Notes under the pieces: model-generated
The model's input: only the letters and a program-made list of their open reading frames with translations
What the model was told of the DNA's origin: nothing
Databases searched by the model: none
Shown: one piece after another, positions 24,055 to 32,754 of the stretch
How the letters are laid out: each line of letters begins with the position of its first letter
Numbering within the stretch: position 1 is the stretch's first letter
Program-made: the position numbers and the translations under genes
From: Nucisporomicrobium flavum
GTDB lineage: Bacteria > Actinomycetota > Actinomycetes > Mycobacteriales > Micromonosporaceae
DNA length: 64,000 nt
Reading direction: 5' to 3'
Assembly: GCF_016464385.1 (NCBI RefSeq)
Contig: NZ_JADMLH010000008.1
Span: forward strand, 253,688-317,687

Positions 24055-24915
24055 TCAGGAGAGGAAGATTCGAGCGGCAGCACGGATTTCCGGCATCGGC
24101 AGCTGAGGCGCCGGGTTGGCCGACAGCACCTGCAACGCCACGTGGTCGGCTCCGGCCGTGAAGTGCTCCTCCACACGCGCCCGCACCATCTCGTCGTCGC
24201 CCCAGGCGACCAGCGTGTTCACCCAGCGGTCGCTGCCCTCGCCGGCGAAGTCGTCGTCGGTGAGGCCGTAGCGGCGCAGATTGTTGGTGTAGTTCGGCAG
24301 GTTGAGGTAGATGGCGGTGCCGCGGCGGCCGACCGTGCGGGCGGTGGCCGGGTCGCTGCCGAGGAAGATCTTCTGCTCCGGGATGAGGAGCTTGTCCGGG
24401 CCGAGGATGCGGCGGGCGTCGGCGGTGTGGGCCGCCGGCACGAGGTACGGCAGGGCGCCGGCAGCGGATGTCGACGCCAGTTCCAGCGCCTTCGGGCCCA
24501 GCGCCGCCAGGAGGCGCTCCTCGGCCGGCACGTCGACCAGGTCGGCGAGGAACGCGCGGAGCTTGCTCAGCGGGCGTACGTATTGCCGGCCGGTTGCCTC
24601 CACCGCCGGCGCGTGACCCATGCCGAGGCCGAGGTAGAAGCGGCCCGGGAAGGCCGAGCGCAGGCGGGCGGTGGCGGCCGACAGGGTCTTCGGGTCGCTG
24701 CGCCAGATGTCGACGATGCTGGTGCCGACGACGAGCCGGGTGGTCGCTGCCAGGACAGCTTCGGGGAGCGCCAGGTCATCCGCCGGGCTGCCGCCGATCC
24801 AGACGGAGCCGTACCCGAGGGCTTCGATCTCCGCCGCCGCCTCCGCGATGGCCGCCGGGTCGGCCGGCCAGTGGCGTCCGCTGATCCACAGTCCGAAGCG
24901 TCCGATCTCATTCAT
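24055..24915 (-). CDS. LLM-class F420-dependent oxidoreductase
   Basis: 286 residues. Luciferase-like TIM-barrel features are visible: FGLWISGRHWP at the N-terminus, ALGYGSVWIGGSPADDLALP, TRLVVGTSIVDIWRSDP, and GRFYLGLGMGHAP (the cofactor-binding region), then ALGPKALELA. This resembles the TIGR03620-type F420 family of actinomycetes. The substrate is unknown. It diverges from the YciI gene, with 50 bases between starts. Confidence 0.85.
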   Translation of the reverse strand: MNEIGRFGLWISGRHWPADPAAIAEAAAEIEALGYGSVWIGGSPADDLALPEAVLAATTRLVVGTSIVDIWRSDPKTLSAATARLRSAFPGRFYLGLGMGHAPAVEATGRQYVRPLSKLRAFLADLVDVPAEERLLAALGPKALELASTSAAGALPYLVPAAHTADARRILGPDKLLIPEQKIFLGSDPATARTVGRRGTAIYLNLPNYTNNLRRYGLTDDDFAGEGSDRWVNTLVAWGDDEMVRARVEEHFTAGADHVALQVLSANPAPQLPMPEIRAAARIFLS

Positions 24916-24965
24916 TCCTCGGATCGTACGATTGCCGCGAGTTTCCCGCCTGAGAGGAACACCAC

Positions 24966-25253
24966 GTGTACCTGATGATCTCGACCTACCTCGCGCCGCT
25001 CGACGAGGTGGACAAGGCCCGTGAGGATCACCTGGCGTTCATCGCCGGCCTGGAGGAGCGGGGGCTGGTGGTCTCCGCCGGGCGGCAGGAGCCCCCGGTG
25101 GGCGGCGTGATCCTGTTCGATGTGGACTCCGAGCAGGAGGCGCAGGAGCTGATCGCGCAGGACCCGTATGTGCAGCGTGGCCTCGCCGAGTACAAGGCCA
25201 CCGGATGGAAGCCCACCCGCGGCGTGCTGTCCACCTGGAAAGGCAAGGCTTGA
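24966..25253 (+). CDS. YciI-family protein
   Basis: 95 residues from GTG 24966, with GAGAGGAAC upstream. The YCII ferredoxin-like fold is seen in HLAFIAGLEERGLVVSAGRQ and DSEQEAQELIAQDPYVQRGL, with the conserved H and D near the proposed active site. Function of this family is mostly unknown; some act as small hydrolases or as domains of sigma-factor partners. Confidence 0.85.
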   Translation: MYLMISTYLAPLDEVDKAREDHLAFIAGLEERGLVVSAGRQEPPVGGVILFDVDSEQEAQELIAQDPYVQRGLAEYKATGWKPTRGVLSTWKGKA

Positions 25254-25281
25254 CGGCCCGGCAGCGATGAGCAAGGCCTGA

Positions 25282-25313
25282 CGGCCCCGGCGGCGGAGTG
25301 CCCGCCGGGGCCG
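25282..25313. terminator. Hairpin between YciI gene and secreted-protein gene
   Basis: CGGCCCCGGCGG (25282-25293) and CCGCCGGGGCCG (25302-25313) form a 12-bp stem. There is no T tract; it lies between convergent genes and may serve both. Confidence 0.55.
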
Positions 25314-25323
25314 CCGGCATCGC

Positions 25324-26211
25324 TCAGGCGCGTGTCAGGACGACCGTCACGGTCTCCTTGTCGGTGACGGAGTTGCCGTACACCGGGTCGGTGGCGCTCG
25401 CCGTGCTGTTCACCTCGGCGCGGCCCAGCTGGAACGGGGTGGTGCCGCTCGGCTCGGCCGTGGCGGACCAGGGCACCTCCGCGCCCGCGACGCAGTCGAC
25501 CGTGGCGGCGAACGTACCCCGGATGATGGTCTTGCGCTTGACCTGCGTGATGTCGCCGTTGACGTGGACGGGGACGTCGGCCGTGCAGGTCACCGTGCCG
25601 TGCAGGGTGGCGTTGCCGTTCAGCCGGTCGAACGTGCCCTCGGTGGAAGTGTTCAGCGAGACGGCGAGCTGTTCCGGGGCGGCCTGGTTGTGCACCTGCA
25701 CGCGGCCGCGGGCCGCCGGTGTGCCGCCCTCGCAGTGCTGCTCGTACGTCGCGTCGAAGTCCTCGACGTAGCCCTCCGGGCCGAACGCGGCCTCCGTGAC
25801 GGTGAAGGTGCCGGTCAGCTGGTTGCAGCCGCGGCCCTCGCCCGAGATGTCGAGGCCGGGTCCCTCGTCGTTGAACGGGTAGCGGGTGGCGCCGGTGTAG
25901 GTGCCCGGCTCGAGCTTCTCGCCGGCGGGCGCCGAGAAGTCGGCGTACCACCAGTCGCCGTTGGCGCCGTCGATGCTGATGCTGACGACGCGGCCGTCGT
26001 CGGAGCCGTTGACCGAGAGCCGGTCGCCGGCCTCGGTGCTGTAGCTCCAGTCGCGGCCCTGGGAGATGTAGTCCCCGGGGTCGCCGGAGAGGGTGAAGGA
26101 GCCGGAGCTCACGGGCTGGGCCTGGGCGGCGCCGGGGGCCAGGAGGGTGCCCGCGACGGCCGCGACCGACGCGAACGCGAGCAGGGCTGAGCGGCGTACA
26201 TGCTTGGTCAT
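25324..26211 (-). CDS. Secreted protein of unknown function
   Basis: 295 residues from ATG 26211, with GGGGACA upstream. A Sec signal peptide is clear: basic MTKHVRRSA, hydrophobic LLAFASVAAVAGTLLAPGA and an AQAQP cleavage region near residue 32. The mature part is rich in Thr, Gly and Asp with two Cys pairs (GRGCNQL/EQHCEGG and VTCTADV/VDCVAGA), and looks all-beta. I recognise no enzyme motif. Confidence 0.8.
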   Translation of the reverse strand: MTKHVRRSALLAFASVAAVAGTLLAPGAAQAQPVSSGSFTLSGDPGDYISQGRDWSYSTEAGDRLSVNGSDDGRVVSISIDGANGDWWYADFSAPAGEKLEPGTYTGATRYPFNDEGPGLDISGEGRGCNQLTGTFTVTEAAFGPEGYVEDFDATYEQHCEGGTPAARGRVQVHNQAAPEQLAVSLNTSTEGTFDRLNGNATLHGTVTCTADVPVHVNGDITQVKRKTIIRGTFAATVDCVAGAEVPWSATAEPSGTTPFQLGRAEVNSTASATDPVYGNSVTDKETVTVVLTRA

Positions 26212-26283
26212 GCTTGTCCCCGTATCCAAGAGTGCCGATCTGGTGGCACAGACTCTAGGGCAGGGGTGTGACGCTGTCTGTCC

Positions 26284-26592
26284 TCATCGGATGCGGTGCG
26301 GGCGCAGCCGTCCCGCCTGTCCGACGATCATGTTGATGAGCAGGGTGTTCAGCAGGACGCCGGCCGCGACGCTCAGCCACAGCATGGCGATCGCGAGCCA
26401 GCCGTCGCCCAGGAGGAAGACCGGGGCGAAGATCACCGAGACCGGCGCGGTGAGCCCGATCAGGTAGGCGGCCGCGGCGGACGGCTCGTGGTCGCCGGTG
26501 GCGAGGTTGCCGCCGAGCAGGATCACCGCGCTGGTCGCGACGGCGAACAGATAGATCCGCGTCGCCCAGTTGCCGAAGAGGAATCTGGTCAT
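26284..26592 (-). CDS. Small SCO4225-like membrane protein
   Basis: 102 residues from ATG 26592, chosen because AAGGA lies about nine bases upstream; an ATG three codons earlier is possible. Three hydrophobic segments are seen (IYLFAVATSAVILLGGNL, AAAYLIGLTAPVSVIFAPVF, LAIAMLWLSVAAGVLLNTLL). The length and the LTAPVS motif resemble the SCO4225 family of actinobacteria, whose role is unknown. Confidence 0.7.
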   Translation of the reverse strand: MTRFLFGNWATRIYLFAVATSAVILLGGNLATGDHEPSAAAAYLIGLTAPVSVIFAPVFLLGDGWLAIAMLWLSVAAGVLLNTLLINMIVGQAGRLRPHRIR

Positions 26593-26658
26593 GCGGACCA
26601 TCCTTGTGAGGCTCCGCGGCGACCTCCTGAGTAGCGCTACCTAGGTGGGCCCGGGTAC

Positions 26659-27207
26659 TCAGCTCAGATCCGTCCCGGTGAGCAGGCCCCTGATGTCGAG
26701 TTCGGCCGCGACCGCGGGTGCGCACTCGTTCACGATCACCGCCGTGCCGATCACGGTCGCGCCGAGTGAAGCGATGAGGGCGTACAGGCCGCGGGCCTGG
26801 GCGCCGGTCACCGCCCAGTCGTCCACCACGAGGACCCGGTCGGCCGCACCGATCAAGCGGGTGCGTACGCCCAGGCGCTGCGCGTCACCGCGGTGGTCGG
26901 CCGGGACGTCGGCCCAGGTCATCGGCTCGGCGATCGGACGGCGGGCGCCCATCCGGTACGCCTCCACGAACCCCGCCCCCGAGGCCCTGGCCACCAGCGG
27001 CCCGACGAGGAACCCGGTGACCTCCGGCGAGACGACGACCGTGGGGGCGGCGTCCGGGAAGAGCGCCGCCAGGGAGGGCCCGAGGCCGTCGAGAATCCGT
27101 GAGTCGCGCCACCATCCCGAGCGGTCGCTGACGAGCAGCCCGCTGCCCGGCTCCGGCTCGGTCCAGCGGAACTCGCTCCGCAGCAGGTCACGCAGATCTG
27201 ACGGCAC
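26659..27207 (-). CDS. Phosphoribosyltransferase-family protein
   Basis: 182 residues. The PRPP-binding loop RVLVVDDWAVTGAQARGLYA is clear near residue 125, preceded by TVVVSPEVTGFLVGPLVARA, as in adenine-type phosphoribosyltransferases. The base specificity cannot be assigned. It could act in purine salvage or be a regulatory PRTase. Confidence 0.8.
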   Translation of the reverse strand: MPSDLRDLLRSEFRWTEPEPGSGLLVSDRSGWWRDSRILDGLGPSLAALFPDAAPTVVVSPEVTGFLVGPLVARASGAGFVEAYRMGARRPIAEPMTWADVPADHRGDAQRLGVRTRLIGAADRVLVVDDWAVTGAQARGLYALIASLGATVIGTAVIVNECAPAVAAELDIRGLLTGTDLS

Positions 27208-27308
27208 GTCGACATCGTGTCACCGGCGTTCCGGCCCTCCGCCACCGAGTGGGCAGAACGCGATCGGATTAGGGGCCAAGTTGATGCAGCCACAGGCCTC
27301 CATCAGGC

Positions 27309-28436
27309 ATGCTGTTCGGCGTACTCATGCCTAAGTCGCCGTCGGGCCGCGGCCCGCTCAGTCCTGGTTCCCGCGCCGGTCTCGGCGCGGCCCTTGTGCT
27401 GCTCGCGGCCGTCGCCGGTCTGGAGCTCTCCGACGGCACCGAGGCGAACTACGTGGGGCTCTTCGCGGCCGTGCCGTTCCTCGCCGCGGTCTTCGCCTAC
27501 TGGCCGACCGTGCTCGCCGTCGGTGCCCTCGCAGCCGCGGCCGGCACCGCCTTCGCGACCGCGGACGGCACGTTCGGCCCGGTCGACATGATCAACGTCC
27601 TGGGCATCGTGCTCGCCACCGGCATCGCCGCCGCCGTGGCCACGATCCGCCAGCGCCAGGCGCACCGGATCGCCGAGCTGCTGCGGCTCGCCGCGGTGGC
27701 TCAGCAGGCGGTGCTGCGCCCGCTGGGCCCGCAGGTCGGTTCGCTCGCGGTCGCCGGCCGCTACATCTCCGCGTCGGCCGCCGCGGACATCGGTGGAGAC
27801 CTCTACGAGGCCCTGGACACACCGTACGGGGTCCGCATCATCATCGGCGACGTGCGCGGCAAGGGCCTCGACGCCGTACGCCTGGCCAGCATCGTCCTCG
27901 GCTCGTACCGGCACGTCGCGTACGAGCGTTCCGACCTGCGCGCGATCGTCGCCGACCTGGACCGGGCGGTGGCCCGCAGCGTAGGTGACGAGGACTTCGT
28001 GACCGCCGCCCTCGTGGAGGAGCGCGGCGGCACGCTGACGATCGTCAACTGTGGACACCCGGCGCCGCTGCTGCTGCGCCGCGGTCAGGTGATCGCCCTG
28101 GACCCGCCGGCGCCGGCGCCCCCGCTGGGCTTCATGCCGGTCGCCCGGCCCCGCGTGGAGCGGCTCGAGCCGGGTGACCGGCTGCTGCTCTTCACCGACG
28201 GGCTGGGCGAGGCCCGCCGCGACGGCGAGTTCTTCCCGACCACCGACCGCGCGTGGCGGCTGCTCGGGCACGGCACGGTCGGCGACGGCCTGGCCTCGCT
28301 GGAGACGGCCCTGGTCGACTGGGTGCACGGCCGGCTCGAGGACGACATCGCCCTGGTGCTGCTGGAGTACGCCGGATCCGACGGCGGGCCGGTCGTACCC
28401 ATGCCGAGCTGGGAGGTCGGCGCCGCCGGCAGCTAG
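27309..28436 (+). CDS. Membrane-anchored PP2C/SpoIIE-type serine phosphatase
   Basis: 375 residues (an ATG at 27327 is an alternative start). Residues 18-110 hold three or so membrane segments (LGAALVLLAAVAGLELSD, YVGLFAAVPFLAAVFAYWPT, MINVLGIVLATGIAAAVATI). The phosphatase domain has GGDLYEAL, GDVRGKGLDAVRLAS, FVTAALVEE, NCGHPAPLLL and a closing DDIALVLLEY, so the metal-binding aspartates are kept. It likely dephosphorylates an anti-sigma-factor antagonist in a partner-switch system encoded elsewhere. Confidence 0.9.
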   Translation: MLFGVLMPKSPSGRGPLSPGSRAGLGAALVLLAAVAGLELSDGTEANYVGLFAAVPFLAAVFAYWPTVLAVGALAAAAGTAFATADGTFGPVDMINVLGIVLATGIAAAVATIRQRQAHRIAELLRLAAVAQQAVLRPLGPQVGSLAVAGRYISASAAADIGGDLYEALDTPYGVRIIIGDVRGKGLDAVRLASIVLGSYRHVAYERSDLRAIVADLDRAVARSVGDEDFVTAALVEERGGTLTIVNCGHPAPLLLRRGQVIALDPPAPAPPLGFMPVARPRVERLEPGDRLLLFTDGLGEARRDGEFFPTTDRAWRLLGHGTVGDGLASLETALVDWVHGRLEDDIALVLLEYAGSDGGPVVPMPSWEVGAAGS

Positions 28437-28660
28437 GCCTTCGAGCCCGGCCCGGCCGGCTCCGGCCCGGTCGCCGCCGGTGCGTCCGGAACCGCTGATG
28501 GCTCGGCTGTGCCGGCCTCAGGGGCCGATGCGGGTGCCGGGATCATCGGTACGGCGGCACGGGCGGCGACGGTCTCCGGCTGCCGGTGCCGCCCCACGTA
28601 GTGGCGCGGCTGGTCCGCCTGGCGAGGCTCAGGAATCAGACTCTTGATCGTCGCGAACAT
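28433..28660 (-). CDS. Small Pro/Ala-rich hypothetical protein
   Basis: 75 residues from ATG 28660, with GGGGAGGT five bases upstream. The first 30 residues (MFATIKSLIPEPRQADQPRH) are basic and may form a short helix; the rest is low-complexity Ala/Pro/Glu. The stop overlaps that of the convergent phosphatase gene by 3 bases. Coding is supported mainly by the ribosome site. Function unknown. Confidence 0.55.
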   Translation of the reverse strand: MFATIKSLIPEPRQADQPRHYVGRHRQPETVAARAAVPMIPAPASAPEAGTAEPSAVPDAPAATGPEPAGPGSKA

Positions 28661-28849
28661 GAAAGACCTCCCCGGGTCTGCGTACGTCCTGCGCGTACAC
28701 CCGAAGCAACGAGGCGGCGCACACGTCGATACGTGCCCGCGGCGCGGCGGCTTGCAAATGTCCGAACGGCTGTCTCTTTTCCCACCCGATCGGAGGGGTT
28801 TAGCCCCCCAGGGGGCGCGCAACCGTTGATCGCAGGTGACTTGTCGGTC

Positions 28850-28890
28850 GCTACCGATGGGTAATACAGTGTTGGTTACTGACGGGTAAC
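28850..28890. promoter_or_regulatory. Paired palindromic operators before the acyl-CoA dehydrogenase
   Basis: GCTACCGATGGGTAAT (28850-28865) and GTTACTGACGGGTAAC (28875-28890) share the pattern TAC-N5-GGTAA and are 25 bases apart. The second is a near-perfect palindrome. They resemble TetR-family operators of fatty-acid degradation genes. Confidence 0.55.
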
Positions 28891-28918
28891 TCGCGTCCGG
28901 AGATCGGGGCCAGACCAC

Positions 28919-30775
28919 ATGACTCACTACAAGAGCAACCTGCGCGACCTCGAGTTCAACCTCTTCGAGGTCTTCGGGGCGGATCGCGCCTTCGGCCAGG
29001 CGCCGTTCGACGGCATCGACGCCGACACGGCGCGCGACGTGCTCGCCGAGGTGAACCGGCTCGCCCGGGAGGACCTCGCGGCCAGCTACACCGACTCGGA
29101 CCGTAACCCGCCACGGTTCGACCCGGCGACGCACACCGCGCCGCTGCCCGAGTCCTTCAAGAAGTCGTACGCGGCCTTCATGGCCTCCGAGTTCTGGCGC
29201 CTCGACCTGCCCGAGGCTCTCGGCGGCACGCTCGCCCCGCGGGCGCTCTGGTGGGCCATCGCGGAGCAGATCCTGGGCGCGAACGCCCCGGTGTGGATGT
29301 ATTCGTCCGGCCCCTCCTTCGCACACGTCGTGCAGGTCGAGGGCACGCCGGAGCAGAAGAAGTGGGCCCGGCTCTTCGTCGACAAGCAGTGGGGCTCGAC
29401 GATGGTGCTCACCGAGCCCGACGCGGGCTCCGACGTCGGCGCCGGCCGCACCCGGGCCATCGCGCAGGAGGACGGCTCCTGGCACATCGAGGGCGTCAAG
29501 CGCTTCATCACCTCGGGTGAGCACGACCTCAGCGACAACATCATCCACTACGTGCTCGCTCGCCCCGTGGGCGTCGAGGGCGTCGGCGGCCCGGGCACCA
29601 AGGGCCTGTCGCTGTTCATCGTGCCGAAGTACCACTTCGACCCGGAGAGCGGCGAGCTGGGCGAGCGCAACGGCGTCTACGCCACGAACGTCGAGCACAA
29701 GATGGGCCTGAAGGTCTCCAACACCTGCGAGCTGACCTTCGGTGAGCACGGCACCCCGGCCAAGGGCTGGCTGCTCGGCGAGGTCCACCAGGGCATCCGC
29801 CAGATGTTCATGATCATCGAGTACGCCCGCATGATGGTCGGCACGAAGGCGATCGCCACCCTGTCGACGGGCTACCTCAACGCGCTGGAGTACGCCAAGA
29901 ACCGCGTCCAGGGCGCCGACCTGGTGCAGAACACGAACAAGGCGGCCCCGCGCGTCACCATCACCCACCACCCGGACGTACGCCGCTCGCTGATGCTGCA
30001 GAAGGCGTACGCGGAGGGTCTGCGGTCCCTGGTGATCTACACCGGCACCTGGCAGGACAAGGTCGCCATCGCGGAGGCGGCAGGTGACACCGAGGGCGCG
30101 AAGACGGCGGCGCGGGTCAACGACCTGCTGCTCCCGCTGGTCAAGGGCGTCGGCTCGGAGCGGGCGTACGAGCTGCTCGGCCACGAGTCGCTGCAGACCT
30201 TCGGCGGCTCCGGCTTCCTGCAGGACTACCCGCTCGAGCAGTACGTCCGGGACGCCAAGATCGACACCCTGTACGAGGGCACCACCGCGATCCAGAGCCT
30301 CGACCTGATCTTCCGGAAGATCGTGAAGGACCAGGGCGTCGGGCTGGCGACCGTGGCCTCGGAGATGCAGGCCTTCGTCGAGACCGAGGCGGGCAACGGC
30401 CGGCTCAAGGAGGAGCGGCTGGCGCTGGGCAAGGCGCTGACCGAGCTGCAGGCCATCCTCGGCGTGCAGATGGGCTGGCTGCAGGCGGTCCAGGGCGGCG
30501 ACACCCGGGAGCTGTACAAGGTCGGCCTGACCTCGCGGCGGGTGCTGCTGGCGCTCGGCGACGTCGTCGTCTCGTGGCTGCTGCTGCGCGGCGCCGAGGT
30601 CGCGCTCAAGCAGCTGGGCACCGAGCTGAGCGCCGCCGACAAGGCGTTCTACGAGGGCAAGATCGCCGCGGCCCGGTTCTTCGCCCGCGAGGTGCTGCCC
30701 CGCATCGGCGCCGACCGGCGGATCATCGAGAACACCACGCTCGACCTGATGGACCTGCCCGAAGAGGCTTTCTGA
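28919..30775 (+). CDS. Acyl-CoA dehydrogenase (long, about 600-residue form)
   Basis: 618 residues. The FAD/acyl-CoA core is seen in STMVLTEPDAGSDVGAGRTR, KRFITSGEHDLSDNI, and QTFGGSGFLQDYPLEQYVRD. The catalytic Glu lies in TLYEGTTAIQSLDL. It has the extra N- and C-terminal segments of the 600-residue FadE type, ending in a helical bundle (about 460-600). It performs the first oxidation of fatty acyl-CoA beta-oxidation. Two TetR-like palindromes precede it, and a strong terminator follows. Confidence 0.92.
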   Translation: MTHYKSNLRDLEFNLFEVFGADRAFGQAPFDGIDADTARDVLAEVNRLAREDLAASYTDSDRNPPRFDPATHTAPLPESFKKSYAAFMASEFWRLDLPEALGGTLAPRALWWAIAEQILGANAPVWMYSSGPSFAHVVQVEGTPEQKKWARLFVDKQWGSTMVLTEPDAGSDVGAGRTRAIAQEDGSWHIEGVKRFITSGEHDLSDNIIHYVLARPVGVEGVGGPGTKGLSLFIVPKYHFDPESGELGERNGVYATNVEHKMGLKVSNTCELTFGEHGTPAKGWLLGEVHQGIRQMFMIIEYARMMVGTKAIATLSTGYLNALEYAKNRVQGADLVQNTNKAAPRVTITHHPDVRRSLMLQKAYAEGLRSLVIYTGTWQDKVAIAEAAGDTEGAKTAARVNDLLLPLVKGVGSERAYELLGHESLQTFGGSGFLQDYPLEQYVRDAKIDTLYEGTTAIQSLDLIFRKIVKDQGVGLATVASEMQAFVETEAGNGRLKEERLALGKALTELQAILGVQMGWLQAVQGGDTRELYKVGLTSRRVLLALGDVVVSWLLLRGAEVALKQLGTELSAADKAFYEGKIAAARFFAREVLPRIGADRRIIENTTLDLMDLPEEAF

Positions 30776-30792
30776 CCTCTGGTGAGAAGACC

Positions 30793-30826
30793 AAGAACCG
30801 GCGGACAAGGGCGTCCGCCGGTTCTT
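30793..30826. terminator. Strong terminator after the acyl-CoA dehydrogenase
   Basis: AAGAACCGGCGGAC (30793-30806) pairs perfectly with GTCCGCCGGTTCTT (30813-30826), loop of six bases, followed by TCTC. It separates convergent genes. Confidence 0.8.
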
Positions 30827-30831
30827 TCTCG

Positions 30832-31344
30832 CTAGCCGCGAGCGGTGTGCTCCGCGATCAGCGGCATCGAGCCCGGCTCCGCCGACGACCAGTCGTCGAC
30901 CTCGTGGACGGCGATGCCCGCCGTCTTGAGACCCTCGGTCGCCGGGGCGCCCCCGTCCGGGCGCAGCAGCAGCGAGACGTCGGAGATGGTCGGGTTGTGC
31001 CCGATCACCAGCACGGTCGCGACGGATTCGGGTACGGCCCGCAGCAGGTCGACGGCCTCCGTACGGCCACCGTGGTAGAGGGAGTCCTCGTAGCGCACCT
31101 CGGGCGCGGGCGCCTCCGGGGCGGCCTGGGACAGCGCCACCGCCACGCCGTGCCAGGTCTGCCTGGTACGCGTGGCCGACGAGCAGAGCACCAGGTCGGG
31201 GCTCAGGTTCTGGGCGGCCAGCCAGGCGCCGGCGGCCCCCGCGTCGGCGCGTCCGCGGTCGGTCAGCTGACGCTCGAAGTCGGGAAGCTCACCGGGGGTC
31301 TCGGCTTTGGCGTGGCGGAGCAGGACGAGCTTTCGCGCGGTCAT
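30832..31344 (-). CDS. SixA-like histidine phosphatase
   Basis: 170 residues from ATG 31344 (an upstream ATG at 31356 is possible). It has the RHG signature KLVLLRHAKAETPG at the start, CSSATRTRQTW in the middle and VLVIGHNPTISDV with the second histidine. The short length and RHAKAE motif place it with SixA-type phosphohistidine phosphatases. The target is unknown. Confidence 0.88.
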   Translation of the reverse strand: MTARKLVLLRHAKAETPGELPDFERQLTDRGRADAGAAGAWLAAQNLSPDLVLCSSATRTRQTWHGVAVALSQAAPEAPAPEVRYEDSLYHGGRTEAVDLLRAVPESVATVLVIGHNPTISDVSLLLRPDGGAPATEGLKTAGIAVHEVDDWSSAEPGSMPLIAEHTARG

Positions 31345-31447
31345 ACCGATGAGCATGCCTGATTGAGTTCTCCCGCGGCTGGGTAGACACCCTCATCGAC
31401 GTATTGCCGCGGCTCGGTGCGGCAGCCACGAGCCAGGGAGGTCCTCG

Positions 31448-31732
31448 ATGGGCATCGGCGGAAGCATCTTCCTTCTCGCGTTGGGGGCGATCCTCGCGTT
31501 CGCCGTCAACGCCGACATCAGCGGTCTCGACATCAACGTGGTGGGCTACGTGCTGATGCTGGCCGGCCTGGTCGGTCTGATCATCACGCTCTGGTTCTGG
31601 AACAGCCGTCGCCGTACCACGGTGGTCGACCAGCGCCCGGTGGTCCGCGATGACGGCCAGGTGGTCCAGGAGTACCGCGAGACGACCCGGCGCCAGGCCC
31701 CGCCGCCCCCGCCGCCCGGGTACGGCGCGTAA
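31448..31732 (+). CDS. DUF6458-like small membrane protein
   Basis: 94 residues from ATG 31448, with GGGAGG upstream. Two hydrophobic segments (GGSIFLLALGAILAFAVN; INVVGYVLMLAGLVGLIITL) frame the DISGLDIN motif, then a basic and Pro-rich cytoplasmic tail. This is the pattern of DUF6458 proteins of actinobacteria; function unknown. Confidence 0.8.
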   Translation: MGIGGSIFLLALGAILAFAVNADISGLDINVVGYVLMLAGLVGLIITLWFWNSRRRTTVVDQRPVVRDDGQVVQEYRETTRRQAPPPPPPGYGA

Positions 31733-31739
31733 GCAGACC

Positions 31740-31775
31740 GACGGCGCCGCTCCCGGTGAAGGGGGCGGCGCCGTC
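31740..31775. terminator. Bidirectional terminator between DUF6458 gene and qorB
   Basis: A 15-bp stem, GACGGCGCCGCTCCC at 31740-31754 with GGGGGCGGCGCCGTC at 31761-31775 (one wobble pair), is followed by GTCATTTCT. It lies between convergent genes. Confidence 0.75.
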
Positions 31776-31783
31776 GTCATTTC

Positions 31784-32629
31784 TCAGGCCAGCGCGTCGC
31801 GGACCGAGTCGGCCAGCGGGGTGACCGGGCGGCCGAGGAGCTTCTCGATGTCCTCGGTGCCGGTGTGGAGGGCGCCCTCCGCGGCTCCCCGGTCCGAGTC
31901 GGCCAGGACGGCGGCGAACCCCTCGGGTACGCCCAGCCCGACCAGGAACTCCGTGTACTTCTCCGGGGTCAGGTTCGTGTACGTGACGTCGCGGCCGGAC
32001 TGGCGGGCCACCTCGGCGGCGAGCTCGCTCAGCGTCACGCCTTCGCCGCCCAGCTCGTACACCTGCTGGTCGATGCCGTCCGCGGCGATGGCGGCCGCGG
32101 CAGCCTCCGCGTAGTCCGCCCGGGTCGCGATGCTGAGCTTCCCCTCGCCGGCTGCGCCGTAGAGGCCGTGTTCGAGGGCGCCCTTGAGGTCGTAGTTCTC
32201 GAGGTACCAGCTGTTGCGCAGGAAGACCGTGGGGATGCCGGACTCGGTCAGCGCGCGCTCGGTGGCGATGTGCTCGGACGCCAGCATCAGGTCCGAGGTG
32301 TCGGCGTGCGCGATGCTCGTGTACGCGATCTTGCCGATTCCGGCGTCCTTGGCCGCGGCGATCACGTTCTGGTGCTGCGGGATGCGCTTGCCGGGCTCGC
32401 TGGCGGAGACGAACAGCAGCTTGTCGGCGCCCGCGAAGGCCGCGCGCAGCGTCTCTGGCTCGTCGTACGAGGCGCGCTTCACGACCACACCGCGGTCCGC
32501 GAGGTCCTGGATCTTCTCGACGCTGCGGCCGATCGCCACGATCTGGTCGGCGGGTACGCCCCGGCTGAGCAGCGACTCGACGGCGAGCCGGCCGAGGTGT
32601 CCGGTGGCCCCGGTGACGACGATGGTCAT
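31784..32629 (-). CDS. qorB: QorB-like NAD(P)H:quinone oxidoreductase (NmrA-type SDR)
   Basis: 281 residues from ATG 32629, with GGGAG upstream. The glycine-rich nucleotide site TIVVTGATGHLGRLAVESLL opens the protein. AYTSIAHADTSDLMLASEH and FLRNSWYLENYDLKGALEHG, with ATRADYAEAAAAAI, are close to the known QorB pattern. It reduces quinones to protect from electrophile stress. It diverges from an HxlR regulator, the same layout as ytfG/ytfH in E. coli. Confidence 0.88.
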   Translation of the reverse strand: MTIVVTGATGHLGRLAVESLLSRGVPADQIVAIGRSVEKIQDLADRGVVVKRASYDEPETLRAAFAGADKLLFVSASEPGKRIPQHQNVIAAAKDAGIGKIAYTSIAHADTSDLMLASEHIATERALTESGIPTVFLRNSWYLENYDLKGALEHGLYGAAGEGKLSIATRADYAEAAAAAIAADGIDQQVYELGGEGVTLSELAAEVARQSGRDVTYTNLTPEKYTEFLVGLGVPEGFAAVLADSDRGAAEGALHTGTEDIEKLLGRPVTPLADSVRDALA

Positions 32630-32754
32630 GACAACTCCCTGAGTGGTCCTACGGCGGCCGGTCGACCGCCCCAACGGCACAACGACGCAGGTGGACCGGC
32701 ACTTCCCGACGGAGAGTGAGCACCTTGAAGTGCAGTACTCACCTCAGGGATAGT

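Noticed and set aside
28433..30808. 791-codon open frame on the minus strand
   Set aside because: Antisense to the well-supported acyl-CoA dehydrogenase; the product is a Leu/Arg/Val-rich shadow typical of high-GC DNA. Only the last 75 codons (28433-28660) have their own ribosome site.
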